IMG/VR virus record: IMGVR_UViG_3300031198_000006
Location: 1 to 36,546 of that record
Length of the DNA: 36,546 nucleotides
From: a virus
Strand: one strand, 5' to 3'
Shown: in pieces, positions 16,830-25,652 of the stretch
Position numbering within the stretch: the stretch's first letter is position 1
Layout of the letters: every line of letters begins with the position of its first letter
Notes under the pieces: model-generated
What the model saw: the letters and a program-made list of their open reading frames with translations, nothing else
What the model was told of the DNA's origin: nothing
Databases searched by the model: none
Position numbers and translations under genes: made by a program

Positions 16830-17791
16830 TGGCCTTCGGAGACCGATTCAAAAACTTCTACGGCAAGATCGACCCTTTCGGCGGCCGTATGTTCGGCTTC
16901 GACAAGAAGGACCGGGAGAAGTTCAAGCCCGAGCAGCAGTACGCCGGAGGTTCGAAGGAAGCGTCCGAGCGCATGCAGCAGCGCTACGAGCAGGGCACCC
17001 AGGCCGGCGGCGAGACCATGCGGGCCGGTCTCGACCGCACGAACGCGGCGGCCGACGACGCGGCCGAGAGGTACGGGCGCATCGAGGGCAACGCGAAGCT
17101 CGAGCAGACCAAGGCGCAAGACCGCGCCGGGGAGGACCGCGGCCAAGCCCTCGGCAGCGCGGGGCAGATGACGGGCGTGGCCGACAAGGAGATGGGGCAA
17201 GACCGCCAGCGCATGCTGCAGATGGCGGATAACGCCTCGAAGGACTACCAACGCACCGCGGACAGGCAGCTGGCCTTGTCCCAGGACTCCACGCAGCGCC
17301 AGGCGCTTGCGCAGGGCTCGCGCGGCGGCGCGGGCGGCCTGCGTGCTGCCATGGCCGGGTCGCTCAACGCCAACCAGCAGGCGGCCAGCCAGGCGCAGAT
17401 CACGAACGCGCAGGAGCAGAACCAACTGATGCAGACGAAGGCGGACCTGTACGGCAAGGCCCACGACGTTTCCGCGAACCGAGCGAGCGTGTACGGGAAC
17501 GCCGCGGGTCTGTTCTCCCAGCGCGAGGACGCCGCGCGTAACCAGGGGCTCGCGCAGCAGGGCATCCAGGGCAACGCCGTGGGCGGACGATTCGGCGCGC
17601 AGTCGACCGCGGGCGGGCAAGAGACCGGGGCGGGCGTCGCGACGCGCGGGCAATACCTGGGCGCGGAGACAGGCAAGACGAACGCCGAGCTGAACGCGGC
17701 GCGCGAGTACGAGCAGCAGCGGCAGCAAGACGAAAAGGCCAACTACACGCAAGAATGGTTCCCCCTGAAGCGCTTCAATGCGCCTGCCTGA
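16829..17791 (+). CDS. Putative internal virion (ejection) protein 1
   Basis: 320 residues, starting at an ATG sharing its A with the nozzle stop. It is highly helical, rich in Q, A, R, E and G (ERMQQRYEQGTQAGGETMRAG, NAQEQNQLMQTKADLYG). The N-terminus (FGDRFKNFYGKIDPFGGRMFGF) is aromatic. Low-hydrophobic, Q/A-rich helical proteins after the nozzle gene are typical of ejection proteins that enter the host with DNA. Assignment by composition and position. Confidence 0.55.
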   Translation: MAFGDRFKNFYGKIDPFGGRMFGFDKKDREKFKPEQQYAGGSKEASERMQQRYEQGTQAGGETMRAGLDRTNAAADDAAERYGRIEGNAKLEQTKAQDRAGEDRGQALGSAGQMTGVADKEMGQDRQRMLQMADNASKDYQRTADRQLALSQDSTQRQALAQGSRGGAGGLRAAMAGSLNANQQAASQAQITNAQEQNQLMQTKADLYGKAHDVSANRASVYGNAAGLFSQREDAARNQGLAQQGIQGNAVGGRFGAQSTAGGQETGAGVATRGQYLGAETGKTNAELNAAREYEQQRQQDEKANYTQEWFPLKRFNAPA

Positions 17792-17800
17792 GGTAAGGCC

Positions 17801-18238
17801 ATGGCGAACTACGGCGCATTCCTGAAAGACAACCCCCAGATGATGGGGCAGGTCATGGGCATGTTCGGCGGCGGCGGCGGGCAGCAGCAGGGCACGCCCC
17901 CGCCGCAGGACGCGCAGCCCGGCATCGAGGGCGTGCGCCAGCAGCGGGACACGGGGGACAAGGGCTACGAGGGCATCAAGAACGTCGTCAGCACGATCGC
18001 AAGCTTCTGGACGGGCGGCGCTGCGGGGCTTGCGAAGAACGCGGCGAGCACTGCCGCGAGTGGCCGTGGCGGACCTGACGCTGCGCAGGGTGGAGGCGGC
18101 GGGGGCGGCGCGAGCTCCGGCGGGGCCGGGGGCGGTTATGGCAGCCTCGACGCCGGGCCCAGCTACAGCCAGACGGCGCAGAACGCGAACGGCCAAGACT
18201 GGATGAAAAAGTGGTCGGGAGGGTTCTCCGGTGGCTGA
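17801..18238 (+). CDS. Small Gly-rich virion-associated protein
   Basis: 145 residues. The first 22 residues (MANYGAFLKDNPQMMGQVMG and following MF) resemble the start of the next protein (MADYSELFRQNPQLFAQVMA). The rest is Gly/Gln/Ser-rich and disordered, ending FSGG. This shared N-terminal helix may be a packaging or docking signal for internal proteins. A GAGGTAAGG ribosome site precedes the ATG. Confidence 0.6.
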   Translation: MANYGAFLKDNPQMMGQVMGMFGGGGGQQQGTPPPQDAQPGIEGVRQQRDTGDKGYEGIKNVVSTIASFWTGGAAGLAKNAASTAASGRGGPDAAQGGGGGGGASSGGAGGGYGSLDAGPSYSQTAQNANGQDWMKKWSGGFSGG

Positions 18239-19868
18239 CTACTCCGAACTATTCCGCCAGAACCCTCAGCTGTTCGCGCAGGTGATGGCCTCGCTGTCTG
18301 GCGCGGTCGGCTCGAGCGCGTCCGCCGAGCAGCCGCCCCCGGCCGTCGAGGCGCCGCCGCCGGTCCAGCAGGCGCCGCCCGTCGAGCCGATGCCCACCCA
18401 GGCGCCAGCCCCCGCGCCGCCGCCCGTGCAGGCCCAGCCCGTCCAGCCACCGCCCGCGCCCGAGCCGCAGCTGGTGGAGCCGCCCCCGCCTGTCGAAGAG
18501 CCTGCGCCCGCGCCCACCGGCCCCATCGACATGCGCGTGACGCCGGATGTGACGCAGCCCCAGGGCTCGCTCGGTCAGCAAGGGGCGCAGCTTCAGGCCG
18601 AGGACCTGGCCGCCGCGAACGAGACGGCCACAAGCTTCGAACGCGAGGGCGACGCCAAGGCGCTCGCGGCCAGTGAGGCGGCGAAGATTTACGGCGCCCA
18701 GGCGGACGTCGCTAACCGGTACGCGCGGGCGGCCGAAACGGGTTTCAAGGACCATCAGGACCGCGCCGCGAAGTACCGGCAGATGGAGGACGAGGACTAC
18801 GCGCGTCTGCAGCAGGAGCCGCCGAAGCCCGGCCACCTGAAGAACATCTTCAACGTGATCACCGGAATTATCGGCGCGGCGGCGGGCGGCGAGCAGGGCG
18901 CGGCGATCGGCATGCTGCGCCAGCATGTCAACCGCCAGGCCGAGGAGGACGCGCAGGAGCGGGCGGCGGCCGAGAAGCGTCTCGAGGTGGGCGGCAGGAT
19001 TCAGGACCGGATCCTGCGCGACTCAGCGAACGAATTCGACGCGGCGGCGAAGCTCGTGGCGGGTCAATGGATCGTGGCCTCGCGGCAGCTCGAGCAGGTC
19101 GCGAATGAATCGAGTGTGCCCGCCTTCAAGGAGCAGGCGCTCAGGCTCGCGGAAAACTGCAGGCAGCAAGCCCGGGACGGGCTGAAGCACAACGTTGCGG
19201 CGCAGACGGCGCAGGAGGAGGCCGCTCAGGCCGCGGCAGCCAAGGCGCGCGCGGGGTCCATGCGCACGAAATGGGACGAGATGTCGCAGCGCGACCTTGA
19301 GCTGTATGCGTCGAAGGGCCTGCTCCCGATCGCGGTCGCCAAGAAACTCGCGGAGACGCAGAAGGCGCAGCGTGAGGCGCCGGGCGACGCGGCCAAGAGC
19401 CCGCGGTCTATCCCTGGCCGCGAGGTGGTGGACCCGGCGGCATTCGCGTCAGTGCGCGATGTCGACCTTTCAAGCTTTCGAAGCGCCCAGTCGGGCATGA
19501 AGGCGCTCAACAAGACGCTGGATGAACTCGATGCGCTCCTTGCGCAGCACGGCACCGAAGCATTTGGGAACGTGGCCGCCGAAATGGAGACCAAGGCTGC
19601 GACTGCGCTCGGGACCATCAAGGACGTGAAGAATCTAGGCACGCTCGACAACGGTCTGCTTACGTTTGGCGAGAAGCTCCTGGGCGACCCGACGAGCATG
19701 TACAAGACGGGGGGGTCAGTCCGCACGCGCATCAAGGCTACGCGCGACGCGCTCAACGAGGAGCTTGAGTCAAAGGCGGAGGATATGGGCCTCAGCCGGC
19801 GCAAGGACACCACGGTGGACGACCAGGCCGCAGCGTTCGGCGCCGTGCCGCTGGCGGGCTCCCCCTGA
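18231..19868 (+). CDS. Putative internal virion protein 2
   Basis: 545 residues from a GTG overlapping the previous stop. After the shared N-terminal motif comes a Pro-rich linker (about 34-102), then long alanine-rich helices (AQEEAAQAAAAKARAG), a glycine-rich hydrophobic helix (IFNVITGIIGAAAGGEQGAAIG, about 206-230) that could insert in membrane, and a C-terminal helical region. This suits an ejection protein that forms a channel. No enzyme motif was seen. Confidence 0.55.
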   Translation: MADYSELFRQNPQLFAQVMASLSGAVGSSASAEQPPPAVEAPPPVQQAPPVEPMPTQAPAPAPPPVQAQPVQPPPAPEPQLVEPPPPVEEPAPAPTGPIDMRVTPDVTQPQGSLGQQGAQLQAEDLAAANETATSFEREGDAKALAASEAAKIYGAQADVANRYARAAETGFKDHQDRAAKYRQMEDEDYARLQQEPPKPGHLKNIFNVITGIIGAAAGGEQGAAIGMLRQHVNRQAEEDAQERAAAEKRLEVGGRIQDRILRDSANEFDAAAKLVAGQWIVASRQLEQVANESSVPAFKEQALRLAENCRQQARDGLKHNVAAQTAQEEAAQAAAAKARAGSMRTKWDEMSQRDLELYASKGLLPIAVAKKLAETQKAQREAPGDAAKSPRSIPGREVVDPAAFASVRDVDLSSFRSAQSGMKALNKTLDELDALLAQHGTEAFGNVAAEMETKAATALGTIKDVKNLGTLDNGLLTFGEKLLGDPTSMYKTGGSVRTRIKATRDALNEELESKAEDMGLSRRKDTTVDDQAAAFGAVPLAGSP

Positions 19869-22690
19869 TGGCAACCCTGGCCATCATCGCGCCGGACGGG
19901 CGCACGTTCGACGTCCCGGAGGAGAACGTCCCGGCGGCGCTCGCCGCTGGCTGGAAGATGCCCGGGGCGGCGGCCGAGGTGCCGCCAGGCGAGCCCGCGC
20001 CCATGAGCGCCGAAGTCGCGCCGCCCGCTCCTGCCGAGGCAGCCCCGCCGCCGGTGAACATGGTCCCGGTCAAGGCGCCGGACGGGCGCACGTTCAACAT
20101 CCCCGAGACGAACCTGCAGGCCGCCATGGACGCGGGCTGGGAGCCTGAGGTCTCGCTCGGCCAGAAGATTCGCACGGGCGCGGAAGGCCTCGCGCGCGGC
20201 GCCTCGTTGGGCATTTCCGACGCCATTCAGGCGGGCGGCGCGGGCCTTGGCACGGCGCTTGGCCATGCGCTGGCGGACGACTTCGGCCCCGGCGCTGTGT
20301 CGCGTGCGGCCGGCCCGGGCATCGACGCGCCCACGCTCGGCCCCCGGGGCATGTTCGACCGCGCGGCCTCCCAGGAGGCGCTGCAGGGCATCCGCACGCG
20401 CGAGACGGCGAGCCCCACGATCGCGGGGGCCGCGGGCGTCGCAGGCGCCATCCTGCCGGCGGTCCTCTCGGGCGGCACGAGCACGGCAGCGTCGGCCGCC
20501 CGCCTCACGCCTGCGGGCCTCACGAGCCTGCTGGGGGCCCGTGTGCAGGCGCACCTGGCCCAGAAGTTCGGCGTAGGCGCGCTCGGCCGTCTGGGCGCCC
20601 TGGCAGCCGGCGGCGCGGCCGAGGCGGGCGTGCAGAGTGCCACGGAGCGCGTGGTAGACGACTTGATCTCGGGCGACCACGAGATCAGCGCCGAGCGCAT
20701 GCTGTCGGGCCTGGGCGGCGTGCTCGCGGACGCGGGCCTGGGCGCGCTCACGGGCGGCGTGATCGGCGGGGCCATCGAGGGCGGGCAGAAGGCCTACGGC
20801 GCCGTCCGGGGGCAGCTGGCGCGCCGGGCCGCAGGGAAGGCAGCCGAGGAGGCGGCCGAGGCTGCACCGTCGCTCACGTGGGACTTGTCGCTCGAGCCGG
20901 CGGCGGCGGCCGAGGCGGCGGGGCCCATGCTGGCGAAGGACCTGCCCTCGCTGGCAGACAACAGCAACTCGAGCATCGTGCAGGCCGCACGCGGGTCCGT
21001 GGACGGCTTCGAGGACGTGCAGCAGGGCGCCGTGCGCGGTATCCGCGACGACTACGATGACTTTCTGAAGCTGCGCGCGGACATCAACGGGCGCGCAAAC
21101 ATCGGAGCGAAGCGCGCGGACGCCATCAAGCTCACAGGCACGCCCGAGCAGGTGGCCGCGGCTCGCCAGGGCGCCAACGCGATGCTGGACGAGACCGAGA
21201 TCGCCATTAAGACCATGACCGAGCTTGACGGCTTCAAGTCTGCGCTGGACGAGGGCGGCATGGCGGCCTTCAAGCGGGTCGAAGGCGCTGCAGACGAGGC
21301 GCGGAAGATCATCAACCAGAAGCTGGACGAGGGCGAGCTCGGCGAAGCGTTCATGGTGCTCGATGACTTCAAGCGCATCGTGGGGCGCGGGCAGAACACG
21401 CGGAACCGGTTCGCCAAGGACAAGCTCCGGGACATCTACGACCGCGTCGTGAAGCCAGCGGGCGAGGACGAGGCCGCGTGGGGCCAGCTGGCGGTGAACC
21501 AGAAGCGCGTCAACCCAGCGTGGGCCGAGTCCATCCGCCGGGACGGGGACGACGAGGTTCAGGCGTTCACGCGCAAGTCTGGCGAGCGCTCGCTGGACCC
21601 GTGGGAGGACCTCGAGCAGTCGAACAGCCACACGATCGGAACGTTTCTGAATGGTCTCGGCCAGGCAGAGACCGAGGCCACGGAGATGGCGTTCCGCAAG
21701 CACCTGCGCGCCGCTGTCGTGGACGCCAAGACGCGTGCAGAGGTGTGGGGCACCCCCACGGACATCGCGCGCGCTGCGAAGATGACCGCAGCTGTGGAGC
21801 GCATCGAGAACCGCATGAACGCTGTGGCCTTCGCCGCCAAGGACAAAAAGGCCTGGGCGAAAGTCATGCGGTTCGCCCCCGGCACCGCGGGCGGCGTGCT
21901 GCAGGGCGCCGCCAAGCTCGGCCAGCTCACGCTCACCCCCATCCAGCGCATGGCCGACGCGGCCCTCAAGCAGCAGCAGTCCATCGAGAAGGCCGCGAAG
22001 AACGTGGGGCAAGTGCTGCTCGGCGCAGGCTCGCCCAAGGCGCTTCTCGCCACCATCAGCGTGGGCCGCGTGCAGGACGCGGTCGCCCAGGCCCAGGCCC
22101 TCCAGGACCCTGCCTCGCCCGAGTCCGGGCGCCTCCGGCAGGCCGTGAACGAGATCGGCCAGGACGACCCGGCCTTCGCCCAGGCCATGGAACAAAAGCA
22201 GCGCCAGCAGGCCGCATTCCTGGCCGAGAAGGCGGGCCCCGTGAGGGACGAGGGCGACCCGTTCGCGACGGGCCCCGCGCCCCGGGACAAGGTGGCCGCG
22301 CAGCAGCTCGGCCGGTACGTGGCTGCGGTGGACGACCCGGGCGAAGCGCTCCTGCGCGTGTCCCAGGGCATGGGGTCGGCGGAGGACCTGGAGGTGCTGC
22401 AGACGCTGTACCCGCGGATCTACGACGTGTGGGTCAAGCGCGTGGAGGCGCAGCTGAAGAGCGCCAAGAAACCCCCCACGACGGCGCAGCGCCAGCACCT
22501 GCACCGCGCCACGGGCATCCCCCTGTCACGCGAGCAGCAGCCGGACGCGCTCCTATTCCTGCAGCGTGTGGGCAACGCCCCCGCCGACACGGAGCAGCCG
22601 CCCCCGCCCGCGTCGGGCAAGGGCATGGACATCGACCCGGAGAAGCATTTCGGCTCGCGCAGCGACCAGATTCTGGCAGGTGGCGAGTGA
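19868..22690 (+). CDS. Putative large internal virion protein 3
   Basis: 940 residues. A 20-residue motif occurs twice at the N-terminus: PDGRTF-D-V-PE at 9-17 leading to AAGW (26-29), and PDGRTF-N-I-PE at 71-80 leading to DAGW (88-91), separated by a Pro/Ala linker. Similar PE...N/QV..AL..G motifs occur in phage internal proteins. The body is helical with several glycine-rich hydrophobic stretches (GLGALTGGVIGGAIEGG, around 300) that could cross a membrane. It lies just before TerL, as large ejection proteins lie late in T7-like clusters. No lysozyme motif was found. Confidence 0.6.
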   Translation: MATLAIIAPDGRTFDVPEENVPAALAAGWKMPGAAAEVPPGEPAPMSAEVAPPAPAEAAPPPVNMVPVKAPDGRTFNIPETNLQAAMDAGWEPEVSLGQKIRTGAEGLARGASLGISDAIQAGGAGLGTALGHALADDFGPGAVSRAAGPGIDAPTLGPRGMFDRAASQEALQGIRTRETASPTIAGAAGVAGAILPAVLSGGTSTAASAARLTPAGLTSLLGARVQAHLAQKFGVGALGRLGALAAGGAAEAGVQSATERVVDDLISGDHEISAERMLSGLGGVLADAGLGALTGGVIGGAIEGGQKAYGAVRGQLARRAAGKAAEEAAEAAPSLTWDLSLEPAAAAEAAGPMLAKDLPSLADNSNSSIVQAARGSVDGFEDVQQGAVRGIRDDYDDFLKLRADINGRANIGAKRADAIKLTGTPEQVAAARQGANAMLDETEIAIKTMTELDGFKSALDEGGMAAFKRVEGAADEARKIINQKLDEGELGEAFMVLDDFKRIVGRGQNTRNRFAKDKLRDIYDRVVKPAGEDEAAWGQLAVNQKRVNPAWAESIRRDGDDEVQAFTRKSGERSLDPWEDLEQSNSHTIGTFLNGLGQAETEATEMAFRKHLRAAVVDAKTRAEVWGTPTDIARAAKMTAAVERIENRMNAVAFAAKDKKAWAKVMRFAPGTAGGVLQGAAKLGQLTLTPIQRMADAALKQQQSIEKAAKNVGQVLLGAGSPKALLATISVGRVQDAVAQAQALQDPASPESGRLRQAVNEIGQDDPAFAQAMEQKQRQQAAFLAEKAGPVRDEGDPFATGPAPRDKVAAQQLGRYVAAVDDPGEALLRVSQGMGSAEDLEVLQTLYPRIYDVWVKRVEAQLKSAKKPPTTAQRQHLHRATGIPLSREQQPDALLFLQRVGNAPADTEQPPPPASGKGMDIDPEKHFGSRSDQILAGGE

Positions 22691-24171
22691 ACGCCGCCCG
22701 CGAGATTACGCCCCAGCAAGCTGCCGCCGAGCTCGGCCGGCGCGCTCGAGCGCAGCTCATGCTCGTGCGGGACACGCCCGAGTTCAAGCGCTGGGTGGCC
22801 GAGGACATCGACGCGGGCCTGCACCCGCACCAACTCGAAGCAGCCAAGAGCCCCGCGCGCTTCAAGGCGTACTGCTGCTCGCGCCGCGCGGGGAAGACGA
22901 GCGTGGTCGCGCGGGAGATCGTGAAAGCGCTCGAGCGGGCGAAGCGCAAGCAGTGGGTGCTGTTCATCGCGCCCACGCTCGACATCGGCAAGGACTTGGT
23001 CTGGGCCGAGCTTCAGGAGCTGCACGACCACTACCAGCTCGGCTGGAAGCTGCGCGAGGACCGCGGCTACCTCGAGACGCCCGCCGGCGCGAAGTTCCGC
23101 ATCGTGGGCCTCGACAAGCTCAAGCAGGTCGCGAAGCTGCGCGGCTACGACGTCGTGCTCTTCGTGACCGACGAGACGCAGACCTACGAGCACCTGCTGC
23201 AGCCGCTGCTGGACGCCGTCTCGCCCGCGCTCACGGGCCGGCGCGGCACGTGGATCTCGGCGGGCACGCCCGGCCCTGCCCTGCGCGGCTTCTGGTACGA
23301 CCTGTGCCACGGCGGCGAGGGCTTCACGGCGTTTCACTGGACGATCCTCGACAACACCAAAAACCCCCGCCCCGGCGCGGAGGTCTTGCGCGAGGAGCGC
23401 GAGCGCCGTGGCTGGAACGAGGACCACCCGACATACCGCCGCGAGTGGATGGGCGAGTGGGTCGAGGACGCGAACTACCTCGTGTGCGAGTACGCGTCCG
23501 AGCGGAACGCGATCGCTGCGCTGCCGGACGACTACGGCCCGCACTGGAAGCACGTCATCGGCATCGACTACGGCTACGTGGACCCCTGCGCGTGGGTGGT
23601 ACTCGCGCTCGACCCTTACTCACGGCGCACGGTCGTGGTGCACGGCGAAGAGCACGCCAGGCTCACGAACGACCAGGCCGCGGACGTCACGAAGGCGCTC
23701 GTGCTGCAGTACAAGACCACGCTCGTGGTCTGTGACCCGGCGGGGGGCGGCAAGCCGTTCTTCGAGCTGTTCAATGCGCGGTTTGGCAAGCAGCTCGGGT
23801 GCACCATCCGCCACGCCGACAAGGTGGACCTGCTCGGCAGCATCAGCCTGCTCAACACGGAGCTACGCTGTGTCGTGCGCGAGGGCGCAGGCGGCGGGCG
23901 CATGACGGTCGTGGCGAGCGCTGCGCCGAATCTGGTGCACCAGCTCGGCCTCCTGAGGTGGAAGGACGACCGGCACGAGGCGGTGCTCGAAGGCGTCTTG
24001 TACCCCGACCACAGCGTGGACGCGCTCAGGTACGCGCTGATTGAGATTGCGCCCTGGGCCGTGAAGCAGAAGCCGGGCGAGCAGACGCCAGAACAGCGTG
24101 CGCGCGTGGAGCGTGCGGCGCGTATTCGCAAACAAGCGGCCCGCCAGTGGTGGGACCGGGACCGGAGGTAG
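22687..24171 (+). CDS. terL: Terminase large subunit
   Basis: 494 residues from a GTG overlapping the previous stop. The ATPase domain has a Walker A variant SRRAGKT (65-71), Walker B VVLFVTDE (156-163, with catalytic E163) and coupling motif SAGTP (191-195). The RNase H-like nuclease has GIDYG (D294), VVCDP (D350) and DHSVDALRY (D445). The protein translocates and cuts DNA at the portal together with TerS. Its position after the internal protein genes, far from terS, is unusual for lambdoid phages and resembles T7-type order. Confidence 0.92.
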   Translation: MNAAREITPQQAAAELGRRARAQLMLVRDTPEFKRWVAEDIDAGLHPHQLEAAKSPARFKAYCCSRRAGKTSVVAREIVKALERAKRKQWVLFIAPTLDIGKDLVWAELQELHDHYQLGWKLREDRGYLETPAGAKFRIVGLDKLKQVAKLRGYDVVLFVTDETQTYEHLLQPLLDAVSPALTGRRGTWISAGTPGPALRGFWYDLCHGGEGFTAFHWTILDNTKNPRPGAEVLREERERRGWNEDHPTYRREWMGEWVEDANYLVCEYASERNAIAALPDDYGPHWKHVIGIDYGYVDPCAWVVLALDPYSRRTVVVHGEEHARLTNDQAADVTKALVLQYKTTLVVCDPAGGGKPFFELFNARFGKQLGCTIRHADKVDLLGSISLLNTELRCVVREGAGGGRMTVVASAAPNLVHQLGLLRWKDDRHEAVLEGVLYPDHSVDALRYALIEIAPWAVKQKPGEQTPEQRARVERAARIRKQAARQWWDRDRR

Positions 24172-24173
24172 CT

Positions 24174-24608
24174 ATGGGGACGCACTCGGAAAAGGCCGCG
24201 ATGATCTCGGGGCCCATCATCACAGCGAACGCACTGGGCGTGCTCACCGCAGACCCTACGAACATCACCGGCACCGTGCGCTACGCGGTCACCACCGCAT
24301 CGCAGGGCGTGCTGCTGCCCGCGGCCGTGGCGGACCCGCAAAAGAAGAGCACGCTCGGCACGCGCTTTCTGTGGGTGCTCGCGTCGGGCTGCAACGTGCA
24401 GCTCTCGCACGGCGCGGGGGCGGCTCCCACGCTCGTGTACAACCAGCTCTCATCGTTCGGCACGGGCCATGTGGCTGCCGGGCCCACGTTCGCGAACGGC
24501 CAGGCGCGCGAGTACGTGGTGCCCCCGAACGCCACGCACATCGCGTTTATCGGCGACGCTGCGGGCTTCATCGAGTTCTACGTGTCTGACGGGCTGGGGC
24601 GGCCGTGA
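24174..24608 (+). CDS. Hypothetical beta-rich surface protein
   Basis: 144 residues, starting at ATG 24174 after GGAGG. Beta-type segments dominate (TRFLWVLASGCNVQLSHGAG, AREYVVPPNATHIAFIGDAAGFIEFYVSDG). It directly precedes the lectin-like protein and overlaps it by four bases. It may be a small virion-surface or fibre-associated protein; no family assigned. Confidence 0.55.
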   Translation: MGTHSEKAAMISGPIITANALGVLTADPTNITGTVRYAVTTASQGVLLPAAVADPQKKSTLGTRFLWVLASGCNVQLSHGAGAAPTLVYNQLSSFGTGHVAAGPTFANGQAREYVVPPNATHIAFIGDAAGFIEFYVSDGLGRP

Positions 24609-25375
24609 GCAGGCGACCACGAGGCGCAGGCAACACGCGCGGCGGGCGTGGTGGAGGGCGTGGGGGTGGCGGTATCGTCGCGGTGCCGCCCCTGCTTGGC
24701 CTTACGGGCTTCACGACCGCGAACTACGCGTCCAGCGCGGTCCCCGGCGGGTTTGCGGGCGATGTGGGCGGCTTTTGGGGCGGCCTCTTGTTTAGCGTTC
24801 TATCGCAAGTTGCCCCCGCGCAGCGCACGCTTCTCGGACGGATCTCGACAACGTTGTTTGGAGGGTGGGAAGTCAGGACGATGAGTTCTAACACGTCCCT
24901 AAGTATCTTGATGTACGACGATCTCAGTCAACCCATTACGGGACCAGTCTTCACCATCCCCGCGGGGCACGTCGGGAAAGAAACGATGGTCATCTTTGCA
25001 CACACGGGCACCCATCTCAAAACTTATGTCGATGCTGTGGAGGTGGGCACGGCCGCGCCCATCACAGGATACAAGCCACAAACAACCGCCATGCGCGTAG
25101 GCGTTAGGGCGCCGGGCAATCTCCCGGCGGCCAACATCACCATCTACGGTGCTGCTGGGGGGAACGGGGTGCCCGCGCTTGCGGATGTCGTAGCCTACTT
25201 CGCCGCCGTGAAGGCCGCGCGCAAGATGGCGGTGATGCCAGGAGCCGCTCTTACACAGGGCCTGTGGAACGTGACGGACACGGTTAGCATTCTGGACTCC
25301 ATCGGTACCGACCACCTCCCCGTGGTCGGCACGCCAACCCTCGTCATCAAGCCCAACCCCGTGTGGTCGTGGTGA
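24605..25375 (+). CDS. Lectin-like (LamG/ConA-type) putative surface or receptor-binding protein
   Basis: 256 residues from a GTG overlapping the previous stop. A short Gly/Arg-rich leader precedes beta segments typical of LamG/ConA-like jelly rolls (FSVLSQVAPAQRTLLGRIS, GWEVRTM, SILMYDDLSQPI, GKETMVIFAHTGTHLKTYVDAVEVG). Such domains bind carbohydrate in phage fibres and in capsid decorations. Hand counts give about 51% G+C for 24841-24960, well below the surrounding genes, suggesting acquisition or rapid change. It is the last gene of the rightward structural array. Confidence 0.6.
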   Translation: MSRRPRGAGNTRGGRGGGRGGGGIVAVPPLLGLTGFTTANYASSAVPGGFAGDVGGFWGGLLFSVLSQVAPAQRTLLGRISTTLFGGWEVRTMSSNTSLSILMYDDLSQPITGPVFTIPAGHVGKETMVIFAHTGTHLKTYVDAVEVGTAAPITGYKPQTTAMRVGVRAPGNLPAANITIYGAAGGNGVPALADVVAYFAAVKAARKMAVMPGAALTQGLWNVTDTVSILDSIGTDHLPVVGTPTLVIKPNPVWSW

Positions 25376-25394
25376 CCGCAAAGGAGACTCGCCC

Positions 25395-25652
25395 ATGAAC
25401 ATGGTCCTACTCAACCTCGGCGACGCAACCGCCGTCCACGTCAACCCGGCCCAAGTCTCGCACGTCGCGGAGCTGCCCGGCGGCGCAGGCTCCGAGGTCA
25501 CCATGGCCACCGGCTCGAGCTTCCAGGTCGCGGAGGGCTTAATGTTGCTGCTGTCTACATGGAGACGGCTGGCGGCTCGACCGCGCCCGCGGTGGTATGC
25601 TCCGCCCGGGAGGAGGCGGTCATGCGCGCGTGGGGGCTGTGGGCTGTGCTGA
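25395..25652 (+). CDS. Small protein, C-terminus probably altered by a junction
   Basis: 85 residues, with AAAGGAGA ahead of the ATG. Residues 1-48 read as a small beta fold (VLLNLGDATAVHVNPAQVSHVAEL, EVTMATGSSFQVAEG) that resembles short FlbD-like phage proteins. The remaining residues are Arg/Pro/Trp-rich and run across a 19-bp palindrome (25542-25560) and into the following lipoprotein gene. This looks like an original end lost to insertion of the accessory region. Function unknown. Confidence 0.5.
   Translation: MNMVLLNLGDATAVHVNPAQVSHVAELPGGAGSEVTMATGSSFQVAEGLMLLLSTWRRLAARPRPRWYAPPGRRRSCARGGCGLC
25542..25560. promoter_or_regulatory. 19-bp operator-like palindrome, site 1
   Basis: ATGTTGCTGCTGTCTACAT. 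The outer ATGT/ACAT arms are perfect and the inner positions imperfect. It lies 62 bp upstream of the lipoprotein ATG and belongs to a family of related sites between 25.5 and 29.0 kb. Confidence 0.5.

Noticed and set aside
19226-22504. 1092-residue minus-strand open frame
   Set aside because: Same composition effect; it spans several rightward genes and has no domain-like segments.
7933-25375. Single-subunit phage RNA polymerase of T7 type
   Set aside because: Despite the T7-like structural order, no product of about 800-900 residues with polymerase motifs exists; the 940-residue protein is an internal virion type.
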